From Gammaproteobacteria bacterium (GTDB taxonomy: Bacteria > Pseudomonadota > Gammaproteobacteria > Methylococcales > Methylomonadaceae), in contig JAHJSQ010000122.1 of the NCBI GenBank assembly GCA_018830325.1, positions 1-38,439 on the forward strand: DNA of 38,439 nucleotides, written 5' to 3'. Below the pieces are notes generated by a model. The model was not told where the DNA came from and did not search any database. It saw nothing but the letters and a program-made list of their open reading frames with translations. The position numbers were made by a program, and so were the translations under genes. Shown here piece by piece: positions 18,356 to 26,240 of this stretch (positions are counted from its first letter, which is position 1; each line of letters begins with the position of its first letter).

Positions 18356-18754
18356 ATGGAAAAGAAAATTTATCCTCGTGTTGCTGCGCATTTGCCTGTT
18401 GTGGTTACCAATGAAGAGGGGGTACGTCTCAAAGTATTGGCGATTGATACTTCAAGTGACGGGTTCTCGATCCAATGCAATATATTGCAGCGGAATTTGA
18501 TGACACCGGGCGGATGTTACATCCGTAACGGTCGCCCGGTGGAATTAAATGCATGGCTGGATTTGCCGCTTGCCGGCGATCGCCCTTTACAAGTAAAAGC
18601 GCGTTGTAATGTTGAGTTTTCCCGTCGGATAGCGAGGGATCGTTGCGAAATCGGTATGCGATATAAGGATCTCGAAGGTGACGGTTATGAGAACCTTATC
18701 CGTTTTATAGAAAATCGACTGGCTTCGAACGAAGTTACGGTGTCGTCTTTATGA
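18356..18754 (+). CDS. PilZ-domain protein (probable c-di-GMP receptor)
   Basis: The short protein (132 residues from the chosen start) is essentially one PilZ domain. PilZ domains bind cyclic di-GMP through an Arg-rich N-terminal motif and a D/N-x-S-x-x-G motif. Here 'YPRVAAHLPV' supplies Arg near residue 6, but the classic RxxxR is reduced (R-V-A-A-H), and 'DTSSDGFSIQ' supplies D-x-S-x-x-G. Later strands read 'PVELNAWLDLPL' and 'EIGMRYKDLEGDG'. I chose ATG 18356 because GGAG at 18346-18349 is ideally spaced; ATGs at 18326 and 18350 are in frame. A family 1 repeat begins four bases after the stop codon. Its output is unknown: motility, exopolysaccharide and transcription are all controlled by such proteins. 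The His in place of the second Arg could weaken ligand binding. Confidence 0.75.
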   Translation: MEKKIYPRVAAHLPVVVTNEEGVRLKVLAIDTSSDGFSIQCNILQRNLMTPGGCYIRNGRPVELNAWLDLPLAGDRPLQVKARCNVEFSRRIARDRCEIGMRYKDLEGDGYENLIRFIENRLASNEVTVSSL

Positions 18755-18758
18755 TCTA

Positions 18759-19028
18759 TATACCTTTCGGACTTCAAATTTCGATAGTGTTCTAAGTGGC
18801 GCCGGGGTGTCAGATACTGCTTAGGCGTATTCACCCAGCATCTAAATTCCATAGCCGTTAGCTATGATTAACTATCTTAGATAATTCATCCAGCACCTAA
18901 ATAAGCCATGATTTTGAATCATTGCCAAAGACCTATGGAATTTAGGTGCTGGATTTAGGTGCTTAGTTCACGGCGACCTTTGACGGCCATCCCTGTTCGA
19001 TGCCGAATTTTGATCTACGATATGTTAT
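18759..19028 (+). repeat. Family 1 repeat, intact long copy C (about 270 bp)
   Basis: The left end TATACC then ACTTCAAATTTCG begins at 18759, and the right end 'GCCGAATTTTGATCTACGA' finishes near 19020. Between them are two palindrome-ended modules in tandem: a diverged one (about 18838-18890) and the 63-bp one at 18890-18952. The conserved 'CGGCG-n-CCTTTGACGG' segment follows just before the right end, as in copies A and D. It fills the junction between the convergent PilZ and glnD genes. Confidence 0.8.
18890..18952 (+). repeat. 63-bp palindrome-ended module (copy in C)
   Basis: It starts CCAGCACCTAAAT and ends ATTTAGGTGCTGG, giving 13-bp perfect inverted ends. The full 63 bp is identical to the reverse complement of 24658-24720. 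It would fold into a hairpin with a 37-nt loop. Confidence 0.85.
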
Positions 19029-19076
19029 AGCAAGGGGATTTTGCTTGGCGCTGAATCCTCTCTGCTAGCGAAAGGG

Positions 19077-21713
19077 TTATAAATGGTCGCGTAATGCGGA
19101 TTGAATGGCTTGCTCCAAATTTTGTAATGTTTCGTGGTCTTGAATCGGGTTAGATTGATAATCGGTAAAATAAAACATGTCTTCTGCGCGGCTTCCTATC
19201 GTGGTGATTTTGGCGTCGTGTAGTTGAATGTTGTGATCGTTGAGTACATGGCCGATTTTGGAAAGAAGTCCCGCATGGTCTGTTGTGATGAGTTCCATGA
19301 CCGTAAAGCGTCTTTGCGGATCCTCGTGAAATGAAATCGTTGTCGGTATTGGAAAGTGTCGAGCTTGCCTCGATTGGCGTCGAATGTTTTTTTGTTTGTT
19401 GATGTGGTGTTCTTTTAGATTTTTACGGAGCGCTGTGCAAATATGGACTTCTCGGTGTAAATCCTTGATCGGGTCGCCTGATTGTTCGAGAACTTGGAAG
19501 CTGTTCAATACATACTGATCGCTGGTGGTAACGATCCTTGCGTCGAGAATCGTAAGGCCGAGTTGATCGAGGGTCTCGGTGCTGATTGAAAAAATAAAGT
19601 CTTCGTTACGGGTGTAAATAAAGACTTCTGCACTGCCTCGTTGAGTTTGTGGGCGTAGTAACACCAGTGGCAGGTCAGGTTCGTCGCAGGATGCGATCGC
19701 AATCGTTTGCCAAGCAATTTCTTCGGCAGTATATCTAAGAAAGTATTCATCGCCGACATGTTTCCATGATGCATGAATAGTTGCTTCGGAAATGCCTAGT
19801 TTCAGCAGTTCTTCCAAGGCTTCGGTTTTATTTTCTTCGAGTCTGTCGCTGATATTGATCGGGTTCTTGAGGCCGCGACGCAAGGCGTTGTAGGTTGCGC
19901 TATAGAGTTCTTTCAATAATGCGTCTTTCCAAGAGTTCCATAGTTCCGGATTGGTTGCGCGTATGTCTGCGACAGTCAATAAATAAAGATGATTTAAATA
20001 TTCGGTGCTACCGACTTGAGTGGCGAAATCATGAATGATGTCTGGGTCGCTGATGTCTTTGCGCTGGGCCGTCATCGACATAATCAGATGATTGCGGACT
20101 AGCCAGGTGACGAGCTTAGTATCATGTCTAGACAGATCGTGCTGCTGGCAAAATGCTTGGGCGATTTCTTCGCCAACTTGCGAATGATCCCCGCCTTTGC
20201 CTTTCGCTATATCGTGAAACAATGCCGCGATATAAAGTAGCTCGGGTCTCGGGATCATCAAAAAAATGTCGTTACAAAATGGCAGTTCGTGGGTGTGCTT
20301 TTCTAACGAAAAACGTCGCAAATTGCGAATTACGAATAGGGTGTGTTCGTCCACGGTATATATGTGGAATAAATCGTACTGCATTCTGGCGACGATGTGA
20401 GCGAAGCTAGGCAGGTAAGCGGCGAGTACGCCATAGCGATTCATTCGTCGAAGTGCGTGCGTGATGCCTCGCGGTTGGCGTAATATCTCGATAAATAGGT
20501 GATTGGCGTGCTTGTCGGTTCTAAATTGATCGTCGATCAGGTGCAGGCTTTTGCGGATTAAGCGAATCGTTTTTGATCGGATACCTTTTAGCGAAGGATT
20601 TTGCTGGATGACTAGGAAAATTTCCAATAATGCCAGTGGGTTGTCCTCGAAAAGGCTGTCCGTTTCGGCTTCTAGGTAACCGTTAATAGCGATGAGTTTT
20701 GTGGTTTTGGTTTGGATTTGTTGATAAGTCGTTTCTCCGCCGATAAAACGCTCGTTAAATAGTTGTAGTAGCATTTCATTGAGCCGCTCTAGGCCGACTA
20801 CGGTTTTATAGTAATGCTGCATGAATTCTTCGACGGATTGATTCGGATCGGCGCCTTTGAATCCGAATTGTTCGGCCAAGTCTCGTTGAAAGTCGAATAG
20901 CAGGCGATCCTCGCAACGACCGGTTAATAGGTGAAGTGCATAACGGATTCGCCAAAGTACGTTACGCGCAGTGACCAGTTCTTCGTATTCGGATTCGGGC
21001 AAGAAGCCGTATTTAATTAATTCTTTTAAGGTTGAAGAGCCGTAATGGCGTTTAAAAACCCAGGCAATAATCTGCATGTCGCGAAGTCCGCCGGGTCCTT
21101 CCTTGATATTGGGTTCGAGATTGTAAGCGGTATCGTGAAACTTAAAATAGCGATGTTCCTGTTCCTGCATTTTGGCAGCAAAAAACCGGTTTGACGGCCA
21201 TATCTCTCCGCTGTTTATCGGTTCGAGTACTTTTGCGCACAAGCTCGGATTGCCGCGCAATAGTCTGGTTTCCATTAGACTGGTCATGATGGTTTGGTCG
21301 TCGATACAGGATTGAATGCATTCTTCGACTGTGCGTACGCTTAATCCTGGTTTTAAACCGATGTCCCAAAGGAAATTGCAGAATTGTCCTAATACAGCCT
21401 GGGTTTCCGTAGAGGCCTCTTTATCCAATAATACGACGATATCGATGTCTGAAAAGGGAAACAATTCTTTTCGCCCGTATCCGCCTACCGCAATCAGGCT
21501 CAATTGATCGGCGGTTTCACCGAGGAAATGATCCCAGCCGGTAATCAGGATTTCGTCGACGAAATCAGCCTTGGCAACCAATAAAGGCGTGACCGGTTCT
21601 TGTGGGTTAAATGCCCGCTCAAGCTCTAGGTTTTTCGATTTAATGAGCTCTTTAAAAGCAATGATATAATCGGATTGTGTGAAATAGTGGGTATGGGCTA
21701 AGGCTTCTGTCAC
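19077..21713 (-). CDS. glnD: Bifunctional [protein-PII] uridylyltransferase/uridylyl-removing enzyme
   Basis: GlnD adds UMP to PII proteins when glutamine is low and removes it when glutamine is high, making it the primary nitrogen sensor. The 878-residue protein has all parts: a nucleotidyltransferase motif 'GGYGRKELFPFSDIDIVVL' with metal-binding D89 and D91, a central GlnD/PII helical region, an HD hydrolase domain with 'LFHDIAKGKGGDHS' (about 497), and two C-terminal ACT domains (about 695-770 and 800-870; the second has 'ELITTDHAGLLSKIGHVLNDHNI'). The start is GTG at 21713, overlapping the map stop codon by 4 nt (GTGA) with a strong AGGAGG in the end of map, so translation is coupled. 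It sits downstream of map as in many Gammaproteobacteria. A link to the GltB-like gene is functional, not positional. Confidence 0.95.
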   Translation of the reverse strand: MTEALAHTHYFTQSDYIIAFKELIKSKNLELERAFNPQEPVTPLLVAKADFVDEILITGWDHFLGETADQLSLIAVGGYGRKELFPFSDIDIVVLLDKEASTETQAVLGQFCNFLWDIGLKPGLSVRTVEECIQSCIDDQTIMTSLMETRLLRGNPSLCAKVLEPINSGEIWPSNRFFAAKMQEQEHRYFKFHDTAYNLEPNIKEGPGGLRDMQIIAWVFKRHYGSSTLKELIKYGFLPESEYEELVTARNVLWRIRYALHLLTGRCEDRLLFDFQRDLAEQFGFKGADPNQSVEEFMQHYYKTVVGLERLNEMLLQLFNERFIGGETTYQQIQTKTTKLIAINGYLEAETDSLFEDNPLALLEIFLVIQQNPSLKGIRSKTIRLIRKSLHLIDDQFRTDKHANHLFIEILRQPRGITHALRRMNRYGVLAAYLPSFAHIVARMQYDLFHIYTVDEHTLFVIRNLRRFSLEKHTHELPFCNDIFLMIPRPELLYIAALFHDIAKGKGGDHSQVGEEIAQAFCQQHDLSRHDTKLVTWLVRNHLIMSMTAQRKDISDPDIIHDFATQVGSTEYLNHLYLLTVADIRATNPELWNSWKDALLKELYSATYNALRRGLKNPINISDRLEENKTEALEELLKLGISEATIHASWKHVGDEYFLRYTAEEIAWQTIAIASCDEPDLPLVLLRPQTQRGSAEVFIYTRNEDFIFSISTETLDQLGLTILDARIVTTSDQYVLNSFQVLEQSGDPIKDLHREVHICTALRKNLKEHHINKQKNIRRQSRQARHFPIPTTISFHEDPQRRFTVMELITTDHAGLLSKIGHVLNDHNIQLHDAKITTIGSRAEDMFYFTDYQSNPIQDHETLQNLEQAIQSALRDHL

Positions 21714-22474
21714 ATTTCCTCCTGTCTCAGAGTCAAAATTTCGTAACCGTGGTCAGTGACTAGGATGGTATGTTCCCATTGCGCCGAAAGGCTGCGGTCT
21801 TTGGTAACCGCGGTCCAGCCGTCCGCTAACACCTTCACATGGCGTTTGCCTAAATTAAGCATCGGTTCTATCGTAATAATCATGCCGGCTTCAAGGGCAG
21901 TGCCTTCTCCTGGTTTGCCGTAGTGCAGCACTTGCGGTTCTTCATGAAACTTTTGGCCTATGCCGTGACCGCAAAATTCGCGGACGACCGAATAGCGATT
22001 CGATTCGGCGAATTTTTGTATCGCATGGCCTATATCGCCAAGAGTTGCTCCGTGTTTAACTTGTTCAATGCCCCGATACAAGGCTTCTTGAGTGATTTTC
22101 ACTAAGCGTTTGGCGTGGGGACTGACTTCGCCAACACAAAACATTTTGCTAGTGTCGCCGTGATAGTCGTCCTTGATGACGGTGATGTCGATATTGACGA
22201 TATCGCCGTTTTTTAATTTTTTGTTGCTAGGTATGCCGTGGCAAACTTGCTGATTGATCGAAGTGCATATCGATTTGGGGAAGCCGTGGTAATTGAGCGG
22301 GGCCGGAATCGCATGTTGAACGTCGACAATATAGTCGTGGCAAATTTGATTAAGTTCTTCGGTGGTGATGCCCGGTACAACATGCGGTTCGATCATTTCC
22401 AGTACTTCGGCCGCAAGTCTACCAGCGACGCGCATTTTATCGATTTCACTTGGTGTTTTAATGATGATACCCAT
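21710..22474 (-). CDS. map: Methionine aminopeptidase, type I
   Basis: The enzyme removes the initiator Met from nascent proteins. The 254-residue length is typical of bacterial type Ia. The five metal ligands are visible: two Asp in 'NIDITVIKDDYHGDTSKMF', His in 'FCGHGIG', Glu in 'ITIEPML' and Glu in 'SAQWEHTILV'; the substrate-pocket 'NYHGFPKSICTSIN' is also present. It is divergent from rpsB, the usual arrangement, and its last codons encode the ribosome site for glnD. Confidence 0.97.
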   Translation of the reverse strand: MGIIIKTPSEIDKMRVAGRLAAEVLEMIEPHVVPGITTEELNQICHDYIVDVQHAIPAPLNYHGFPKSICTSINQQVCHGIPSNKKLKNGDIVNIDITVIKDDYHGDTSKMFCVGEVSPHAKRLVKITQEALYRGIEQVKHGATLGDIGHAIQKFAESNRYSVVREFCGHGIGQKFHEEPQVLHYGKPGEGTALEAGMIITIEPMLNLGKRHVKVLADGWTAVTKDRSLSAQWEHTILVTDHGYEILTLRQEEM

Positions 22475-22617
22475 GATTTGACGGCTTTATGTTGGCAAGT
22501 AAGCTAGTAAGTGAGTTTGCTTGAACAAACTCGCTAAGGAGTTGATCAATGGTGGAGATTACAGTAACTAAAGGCTTGAGCGAACGAAGAAGTCCTGCCA
22601 GTTTAGCAGAGAATTAA

Positions 22618-22646
22618 TTGTTGTTAAAATCTAATTATGATATAAA
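22618..22646 (+). promoter_or_regulatory. Probable sigma-70 promoter for rpsB
   Basis: A TTGTTG -35 (22618-22623), a 17-nt spacer and a TATAAA -10 (22641-22646) precede rpsB. This implies a leader of about 150 nt, consistent with the long leaders of ribosomal protein genes. Confidence 0.65.
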
Positions 22647-22652
22647 GGCAAG

Positions 22653-22801
22653 TTCATTTTTGTATTATAAATACTCACGTTTGTCGACACGCTTGGTAGG
22701 GTGCCTTTCTTGATTAATTTGAAGGGGGGGTTGCCAAGGGGGGCAGGCGGAGGCGTAACCCAACGAAACATTAAGTTTCATATAATCCGTAGGAGAAAAA
22801 A
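22653..22801 (+). promoter_or_regulatory. Structured rpsB leader (candidate S2 autoregulatory site)
   Basis: In E. coli and relatives S2 represses its own rpsB-tsf mRNA through a conserved leader. This leader is G-rich and contains an inverted repeat, GGGTTGCC at 22728-22735 with GGCGTAACCC at 22752-22761 (two bulged bases), just upstream of the AGGAG ribosome site. I infer an equivalent role from position and structure; I have not matched it to the known S2 leader model. Confidence 0.45.
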
Positions 22802-23554
22802 ATGGCAGCAGTGTCAATGCGTCAAATGTTAGAAGCGGGTGTTCATTTCGGACATCAGACTCGTTACTGGAATCCCAAGATGGCTAATTACCTATTTGGC
22901 GCCCGTAACAAGATTCACATTATCAATCTTGAGAAAACGCTTCCATTGTTTAATGACGCAATGAATTATCTGGGGCAAATGTCCGCGAATAAAGGCACTA
23001 TCCTGTTTGTTGGCACCAAGAAAGCAGCCCGTAAAGCAGTCGCCGAAGAGGCGAAACGTTGCGGAATGCCTTATGTCGACCATCGCTGGTTGGGCGGCAT
23101 GCTGACCAATTTCAAGACGATCAAAAAATCGATCAACCGATTGAAAGAATTGGAAGCGATGAAAACGGACGGAACGCTATATCATAAATTTAGCAAAAAA
23201 GAAGCGCTGGGGATGGAGCGCGAATTGGAAAAACTCGAACGTAGCTTGGGCGGCATTAAGGATATGAAAGGCGTACCCGATGTATTGTTTGTATTGGATG
23301 TCGGTTATGAGAAAAACGCGATTGGCGAAGCCAAAAAACTGGGTATACCTGTAGTTGGAATTGTCGATTCGAACAATTCCCCTGAAAGCGTTGATTACAT
23401 CATACCGGGTAATGATGACTCCATTAGAGCGGTTAAACTTTACTGCGAATCCGTAGCGGATGCAGTATTGGAAGCGAAATCCGCGACATTGAACTTATCG
23501 GCCCAGGTCGATGATTTTGTTGAGGAATCAGAAGTCGAAGCAAACGCAGAGTAA
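22802..23554 (+). CDS. rpsB: 30S ribosomal protein S2
   Basis: S2 binds the 30S subunit late in assembly near the S1 docking site. The 250-residue protein carries the family landmarks '[22 protein letters not shown]' (in two parts around residues 7-28), '[10 protein letters not shown]', '[16 protein letters not shown]' and '[14 protein letters not shown]'. The start follows a well-spaced AGGAG. It is the first gene of the translation/envelope cluster, followed by an attenuator-like hairpin and tsf. Confidence 0.98.
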   Translation: MAAVSMRQMLEAGVHFGHQTRYWNPKMANYLFGARNKIHIINLEKTLPLFNDAMNYLGQMSANKGTILFVGTKKAARKAVAEEAKRCGMPYVDHRWLGGMLTNFKTIKKSINRLKELEAMKTDGTLYHKFSKKEALGMERELEKLERSLGGIKDMKGVPDVLFVLDVGYEKNAIGEAKKLGIPVVGIVDSNNSPESVDYIIPGNDDSIRAVKLYCESVADAVLEAKSATLNLSAQVDDFVEESEVEANAE

Positions 23555-23613
23555 GCGTCGGTGCGGTGAAGGGCAGCTAGCTCTTCAAAGGCAATGGCGC
23601 ATTGGACTGAAAA

Positions 23614-23640
23614 GCGCCTCCTAACAGGAGGCGTTTTTTA
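23614..23640 (+). terminator. Hairpin with U-run between rpsB and tsf (attenuator or partial terminator)
   Basis: CGCCTCCT (23615-23622) pairs perfectly with AGGAGGCG (23626-23633) around a 3-nt loop, followed by six T. It lies 30 bp before the tsf ATG. Read-through must occur unless tsf has its own promoter, so it probably lowers tsf relative to rpsB. Confidence 0.85.
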
Positions 23641-23669
23641 TAGTTAAGAATAAAGAGGAAAAACGAGAA

Positions 23670-24551
23670 ATGAGCATATCAGCTGCAATGGTTAAGGAAC
23701 TGCGGGAAAGAACCGGTTCCGGTATGATGGAATGCAAAAAGGCACTAGTCGAGGCAAACGGTGATCTGGAAGTCGCTATCGAAAATATGCGAAAAGCCGG
23801 TTTAGCAAAAGCCGATAAAAAATCCGGACGGACCGCTGCGGAAGGTGTGGTGGGCGTAAAAGTCAGCGACGATGCTAAAACGGCGGCGATTGCCGACATC
23901 AATTGCGAAACTGATTTCGTTGCGAAAGGTGATGATTTCGTCAATTTCGTCAACAATGTTACCGACGCTATTTTAAACGCGGATGTGCAAACACCCGAGC
24001 AAGTGTTGGACCTGAAACTGCCAAACGGCAAGACTGTCGACGAGGTTCGTCGCGAACTGATTGCAAAACTGGGTGAAAATATCGCGATTAGACGTTTTGA
24101 AAAATACAATTTGTCCGGCGGCGGTGCTGCATGTTATTTGCACGGCAGTAAGATCGGCGTATTGGTAGCGCTGGAAAAAGCCGATGAGACATTAGGTAAG
24201 GACATTGCGATGCATGTTGCTGCAATCAACCCGACTTGTGTTTCCGAAGATCAAGTTTCTCAAGAAGCAATTGAGAAAGAAAAAGAAATTTTTTCCGCAC
24301 AAGCTTTGGAAAGTGGAAAGCCCGCTGAGATTATCGAAAAAATGGTGAGCGGAAGAATCAAAAAGTTTCTTGCCGAAGTTACCTTGTTGGGCCAGCCTTT
24401 TGTTAAGGACGACAAAGTCACCGTCGGCGAATTGGTTAAGTCAAAAGGTAATGCCATTATTCGCTTTACCCGGTTCGAAGTTGGCGAAGGTATCGAGAAA
24501 AAAGAAGAAAATTTTGCCGAAGAAGTCATGGCGCAAGTCAGAGGCTCATAA
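23670..24551 (+). CDS. tsf: Elongation factor Ts
   Basis: EF-Ts is the GDP exchange factor for EF-Tu. The 293-residue protein has the N-terminal 'MVKELRERTGSGMMECKKAL' (residues 7-26), the EF-Tu-contacting 'TDFVAKGDDF' and the dimerisation/core repeats, with 'MHVAAINPTCVSEDQV' at mid-length. A GAGG site precedes the ATG. A strong terminator closes the rpsB-tsf unit, after which a repeat has been inserted. Confidence 0.98.
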   Translation: MSISAAMVKELRERTGSGMMECKKALVEANGDLEVAIENMRKAGLAKADKKSGRTAAEGVVGVKVSDDAKTAAIADINCETDFVAKGDDFVNFVNNVTDAILNADVQTPEQVLDLKLPNGKTVDEVRRELIAKLGENIAIRRFEKYNLSGGGAACYLHGSKIGVLVALEKADETLGKDIAMHVAAINPTCVSEDQVSQEAIEKEKEIFSAQALESGKPAEIIEKMVSGRIKKFLAEVTLLGQPFVKDDKVTVGELVKSKGNAIIRFTRFEVGEGIEKKEENFAEEVMAQVRGS

Positions 24552-24554
24552 TTC

Positions 24555-24584
24555 AATCCCCGGTTTATCCGGGGATTCGTTTTT
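24555..24584 (+). terminator. Rho-independent terminator after tsf
   Basis: AATCCCCGG (24555-24563) pairs perfectly with CCGGGGATT (24569-24577) around a TTTAT loop, then a T-run at 24580-24584. It begins 4 nt after the tsf stop codon and separates rpsB-tsf from pyrH. Confidence 0.92.
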
Positions 24585-24599
24585 ATACTCCAAGCGGAT

Positions 24600-24846
24600 T
24601 ATACTCTTCGTAGATCAAAATTCGGCATCGGGGTGCCCGTCAAAGGGCGCCGTAAACCCAGCACCTAAATTCCATAGGTCTTTGGCAATGATTCAAAATC
24701 ATGGCTTATTTAGGTGCTGGTTGAATGCGGATTTTGCAGGAGCAAAAATCCGCAAGCGCCATGGAAGGCGTGAATGGGGATTTTGCAGGAGCAAAAATCC
24801 GCCTAACACTTCGGTGCCGTATTTTTGATTTATGAGTGGGTATATA
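24600..24846 (-). repeat. Family 1 repeat, long copy D between tsf and pyrH (about 247 bp)
   Basis: Its left edge is a right-type terminus in reverse (TATACTC ... TAGATCAAAATTCGGCA, 24600-24627). Its right edge is also right-type ('TGCCGTATTTTTGATTTATG', then GGGTATA), so both ends are of the same type. Inside are the 63-bp module (24658-24720) and two 27-bp hairpin modules (24727-24753 and 24776-24802; GCGGATTTTGC / AGGA / GCAAAAATCCGC). Open frames across it are repeat-derived. Confidence 0.8.
24658..24720 (-). repeat. 63-bp palindrome-ended module (copy in D)
   Basis: It is identical over 63 bp to 18890-18952 but in the opposite orientation. Its ends are CCAGCACCTAAAT and the complement, so both orientations have the same outer sequence. 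Confidence 0.85.
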
Positions 24847-24945
24847 TAACTGTTTGCGCAACGCAGAATATGGGCAAAAATCGTGGCGTCGGTCGCCTAA
24901 GATAAAATGCACTTTCCTAACCATTTCTCAACTTAAAAATCGATA

Positions 24946-25674
24946 ATGACAAATTTTATCTGCCAGCGAATTTTATTGAAATTAAGCGGCGAAGCATTGA
25001 TGAGCGAAAAGGGAGGCAGTATCGATGCCGATATCCTGAAACGCTTGGCCGGCGAAATTAAAGAATTATGTGATGCAGGGATACAGGTCGGTCTAGTTGT
25101 CGGGGGCGGTAATATTTTGCGCGGCGCGCAAAAAGCTTCCGAAGGTCTTGACCGAGTCACTGGCGATCAAATGGGCATGCTTGCTACTGTAATCAATGCC
25201 TTAGCGATGCAGGATGCTTTGGAGTATTTAGGCTTGCAAGTTCGCGTTATGTCTGCATTAAAGATTAATCAAGTGTGCGAAGACTTTATTCGCCGCAGAG
25301 CGGTTAGACATCTTGAAAAAGGTCGGGTCGTGATATTTGCTGCCGGAACCGGAAATCCTTTTTTTACTACGGATTCGGCAGCCAGTCTGCGGGCGATTGA
25401 GATCGATGCTCAGTTGATGATTAAGGCGACTAAGGTTAAGGGTGTTTATTCGGCTGATCCTGAAAAAGTTAAGGATGCCCGATTTTATCCGAGATTGACC
25501 TATGATGAGGCGTTGGATCAACGCTTAAACGTCATGGATGCCACTGCTTTGGTATTGTGCCGCGATAACAATTTGCCGATGCGCGTAATGAATATTTTTG
25601 AACAAGGTGCAATAATGCGGCTGATGCAGGGCGAAGATATCGGCTCACTGATTGAACGAGGAACAAAAGCATGA
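24946..25674 (+). CDS. pyrH: UMP kinase
   Basis: PyrH phosphorylates UMP to UDP, feeding RNA, DNA and UDP-sugar synthesis. The 242-residue hexameric amino-acid-kinase-fold enzyme shows '[19 protein letters not shown]', the glycine-rich '[13 protein letters not shown]', '[20 protein letters not shown]' and '[14 protein letters not shown]'. The ribosome site is weak. Because a terminator and a repeat lie upstream, it should have a promoter between 24847 and 24945, which I could not fix. Its stop overlaps the frr start (ATGA). Confidence 0.97.
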   Translation: MTNFICQRILLKLSGEALMSEKGGSIDADILKRLAGEIKELCDAGIQVGLVVGGGNILRGAQKASEGLDRVTGDQMGMLATVINALAMQDALEYLGLQVRVMSALKINQVCEDFIRRRAVRHLEKGRVVIFAAGTGNPFFTTDSAASLRAIEIDAQLMIKATKVKGVYSADPEKVKDARFYPRLTYDEALDQRLNVMDATALVLCRDNNLPMRVMNIFEQGAIMRLMQGEDIGSLIERGTKA

Positions 25675-26228
25675 TAAGCGATATTCTACAAGATGCGGCT
25701 AAGCGAATGGGCAAAAGTGTCGAAGCGCTGAGGCACGAATTTACCAAAATCAGAACAGGCCGGGCGCATCCGAGCCTACTGGATCAAATTACCGTTCCGT
25801 ATTACGGTGCCGATACGCCGCTTTCACAGGTAGCCAATGTCGCGACCGAGGACTCTCGGACTTTGACGGTTACACCATGGGAAAAAACCATAGTCAAGGC
25901 CGTCGAAAAAGCGATAATGGCTTCCGACTTGGGGCTTAACCCTTCCTCTAATGGTAATGTGATTCGTATCCCATTACCGCCGCTAACCGAGGAGCGTCGT
26001 CGCGATCTGGTCAAGGTCGTCAAACAAGAAGCCGAGAATGGACGAGTAGCGATACGAAATATTCGCCGCGATGCCAATTCCGATATCAAGGATGCGCTAA
26101 AAGAAAAAATGATTTCCGAGGATGAAGCACGCGCGGCCGAAGATAAAATTCAAAAGTTGACCGACCAATACATCAAAGAAATTGAGAAGCACTTGGAAGA
26201 AAAAGAAGCGGACTTAATGTCTATTTAA
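25671..26228 (+). CDS. frr: Ribosome recycling factor
   Basis: RRF with EF-G splits post-termination ribosomes. The 185-residue length is standard. Landmarks are '[18 protein letters not shown]', '[15 protein letters not shown]', '[22 protein letters not shown]' and the long C-terminal helix. The start overlaps the pyrH stop by 4 nt, indicating translational coupling. Confidence 0.98.
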   Translation: MISDILQDAAKRMGKSVEALRHEFTKIRTGRAHPSLLDQITVPYYGADTPLSQVANVATEDSRTLTVTPWEKTIVKAVEKAIMASDLGLNPSSNGNVIRIPLPPLTEERRRDLVKVVKQEAENGRVAIRNIRRDANSDIKDALKEKMISEDEARAAEDKIQKLTDQYIKEIEKHLEEKEADLMSI

Positions 26229-26240
26229 TGGAGTAGATTG

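Larger units (their letters stand above)
22475..22801. other. Divergent map/rpsB intergenic region
   Basis: This 327-bp spacer contains the rpsB promoter and a G-rich, structured leader (listed separately). The part nearest map holds a short inverted repeat (GAGTTTG ... CAAACTC, about 22513-22532). I see no gene in it. Confidence 0.5.

Noticed and set aside
19029-19076. Possible terminator for glnD
   Set aside because: The GGGGATT/AATCC arms pair only partly and no U-run follows on the minus strand.
9316-24846. Family 1 repeats as a CRISPR array
   Set aside because: Copies are kilobases apart, vary in length and have no regular spacers; no cas genes are present.
24706-24924. 72-codon minus-strand frame and the plus-strand frame at 24370-24828
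   Set aside because: They run through the hairpin modules of repeat D or lie out of frame inside tsf; no protein features.
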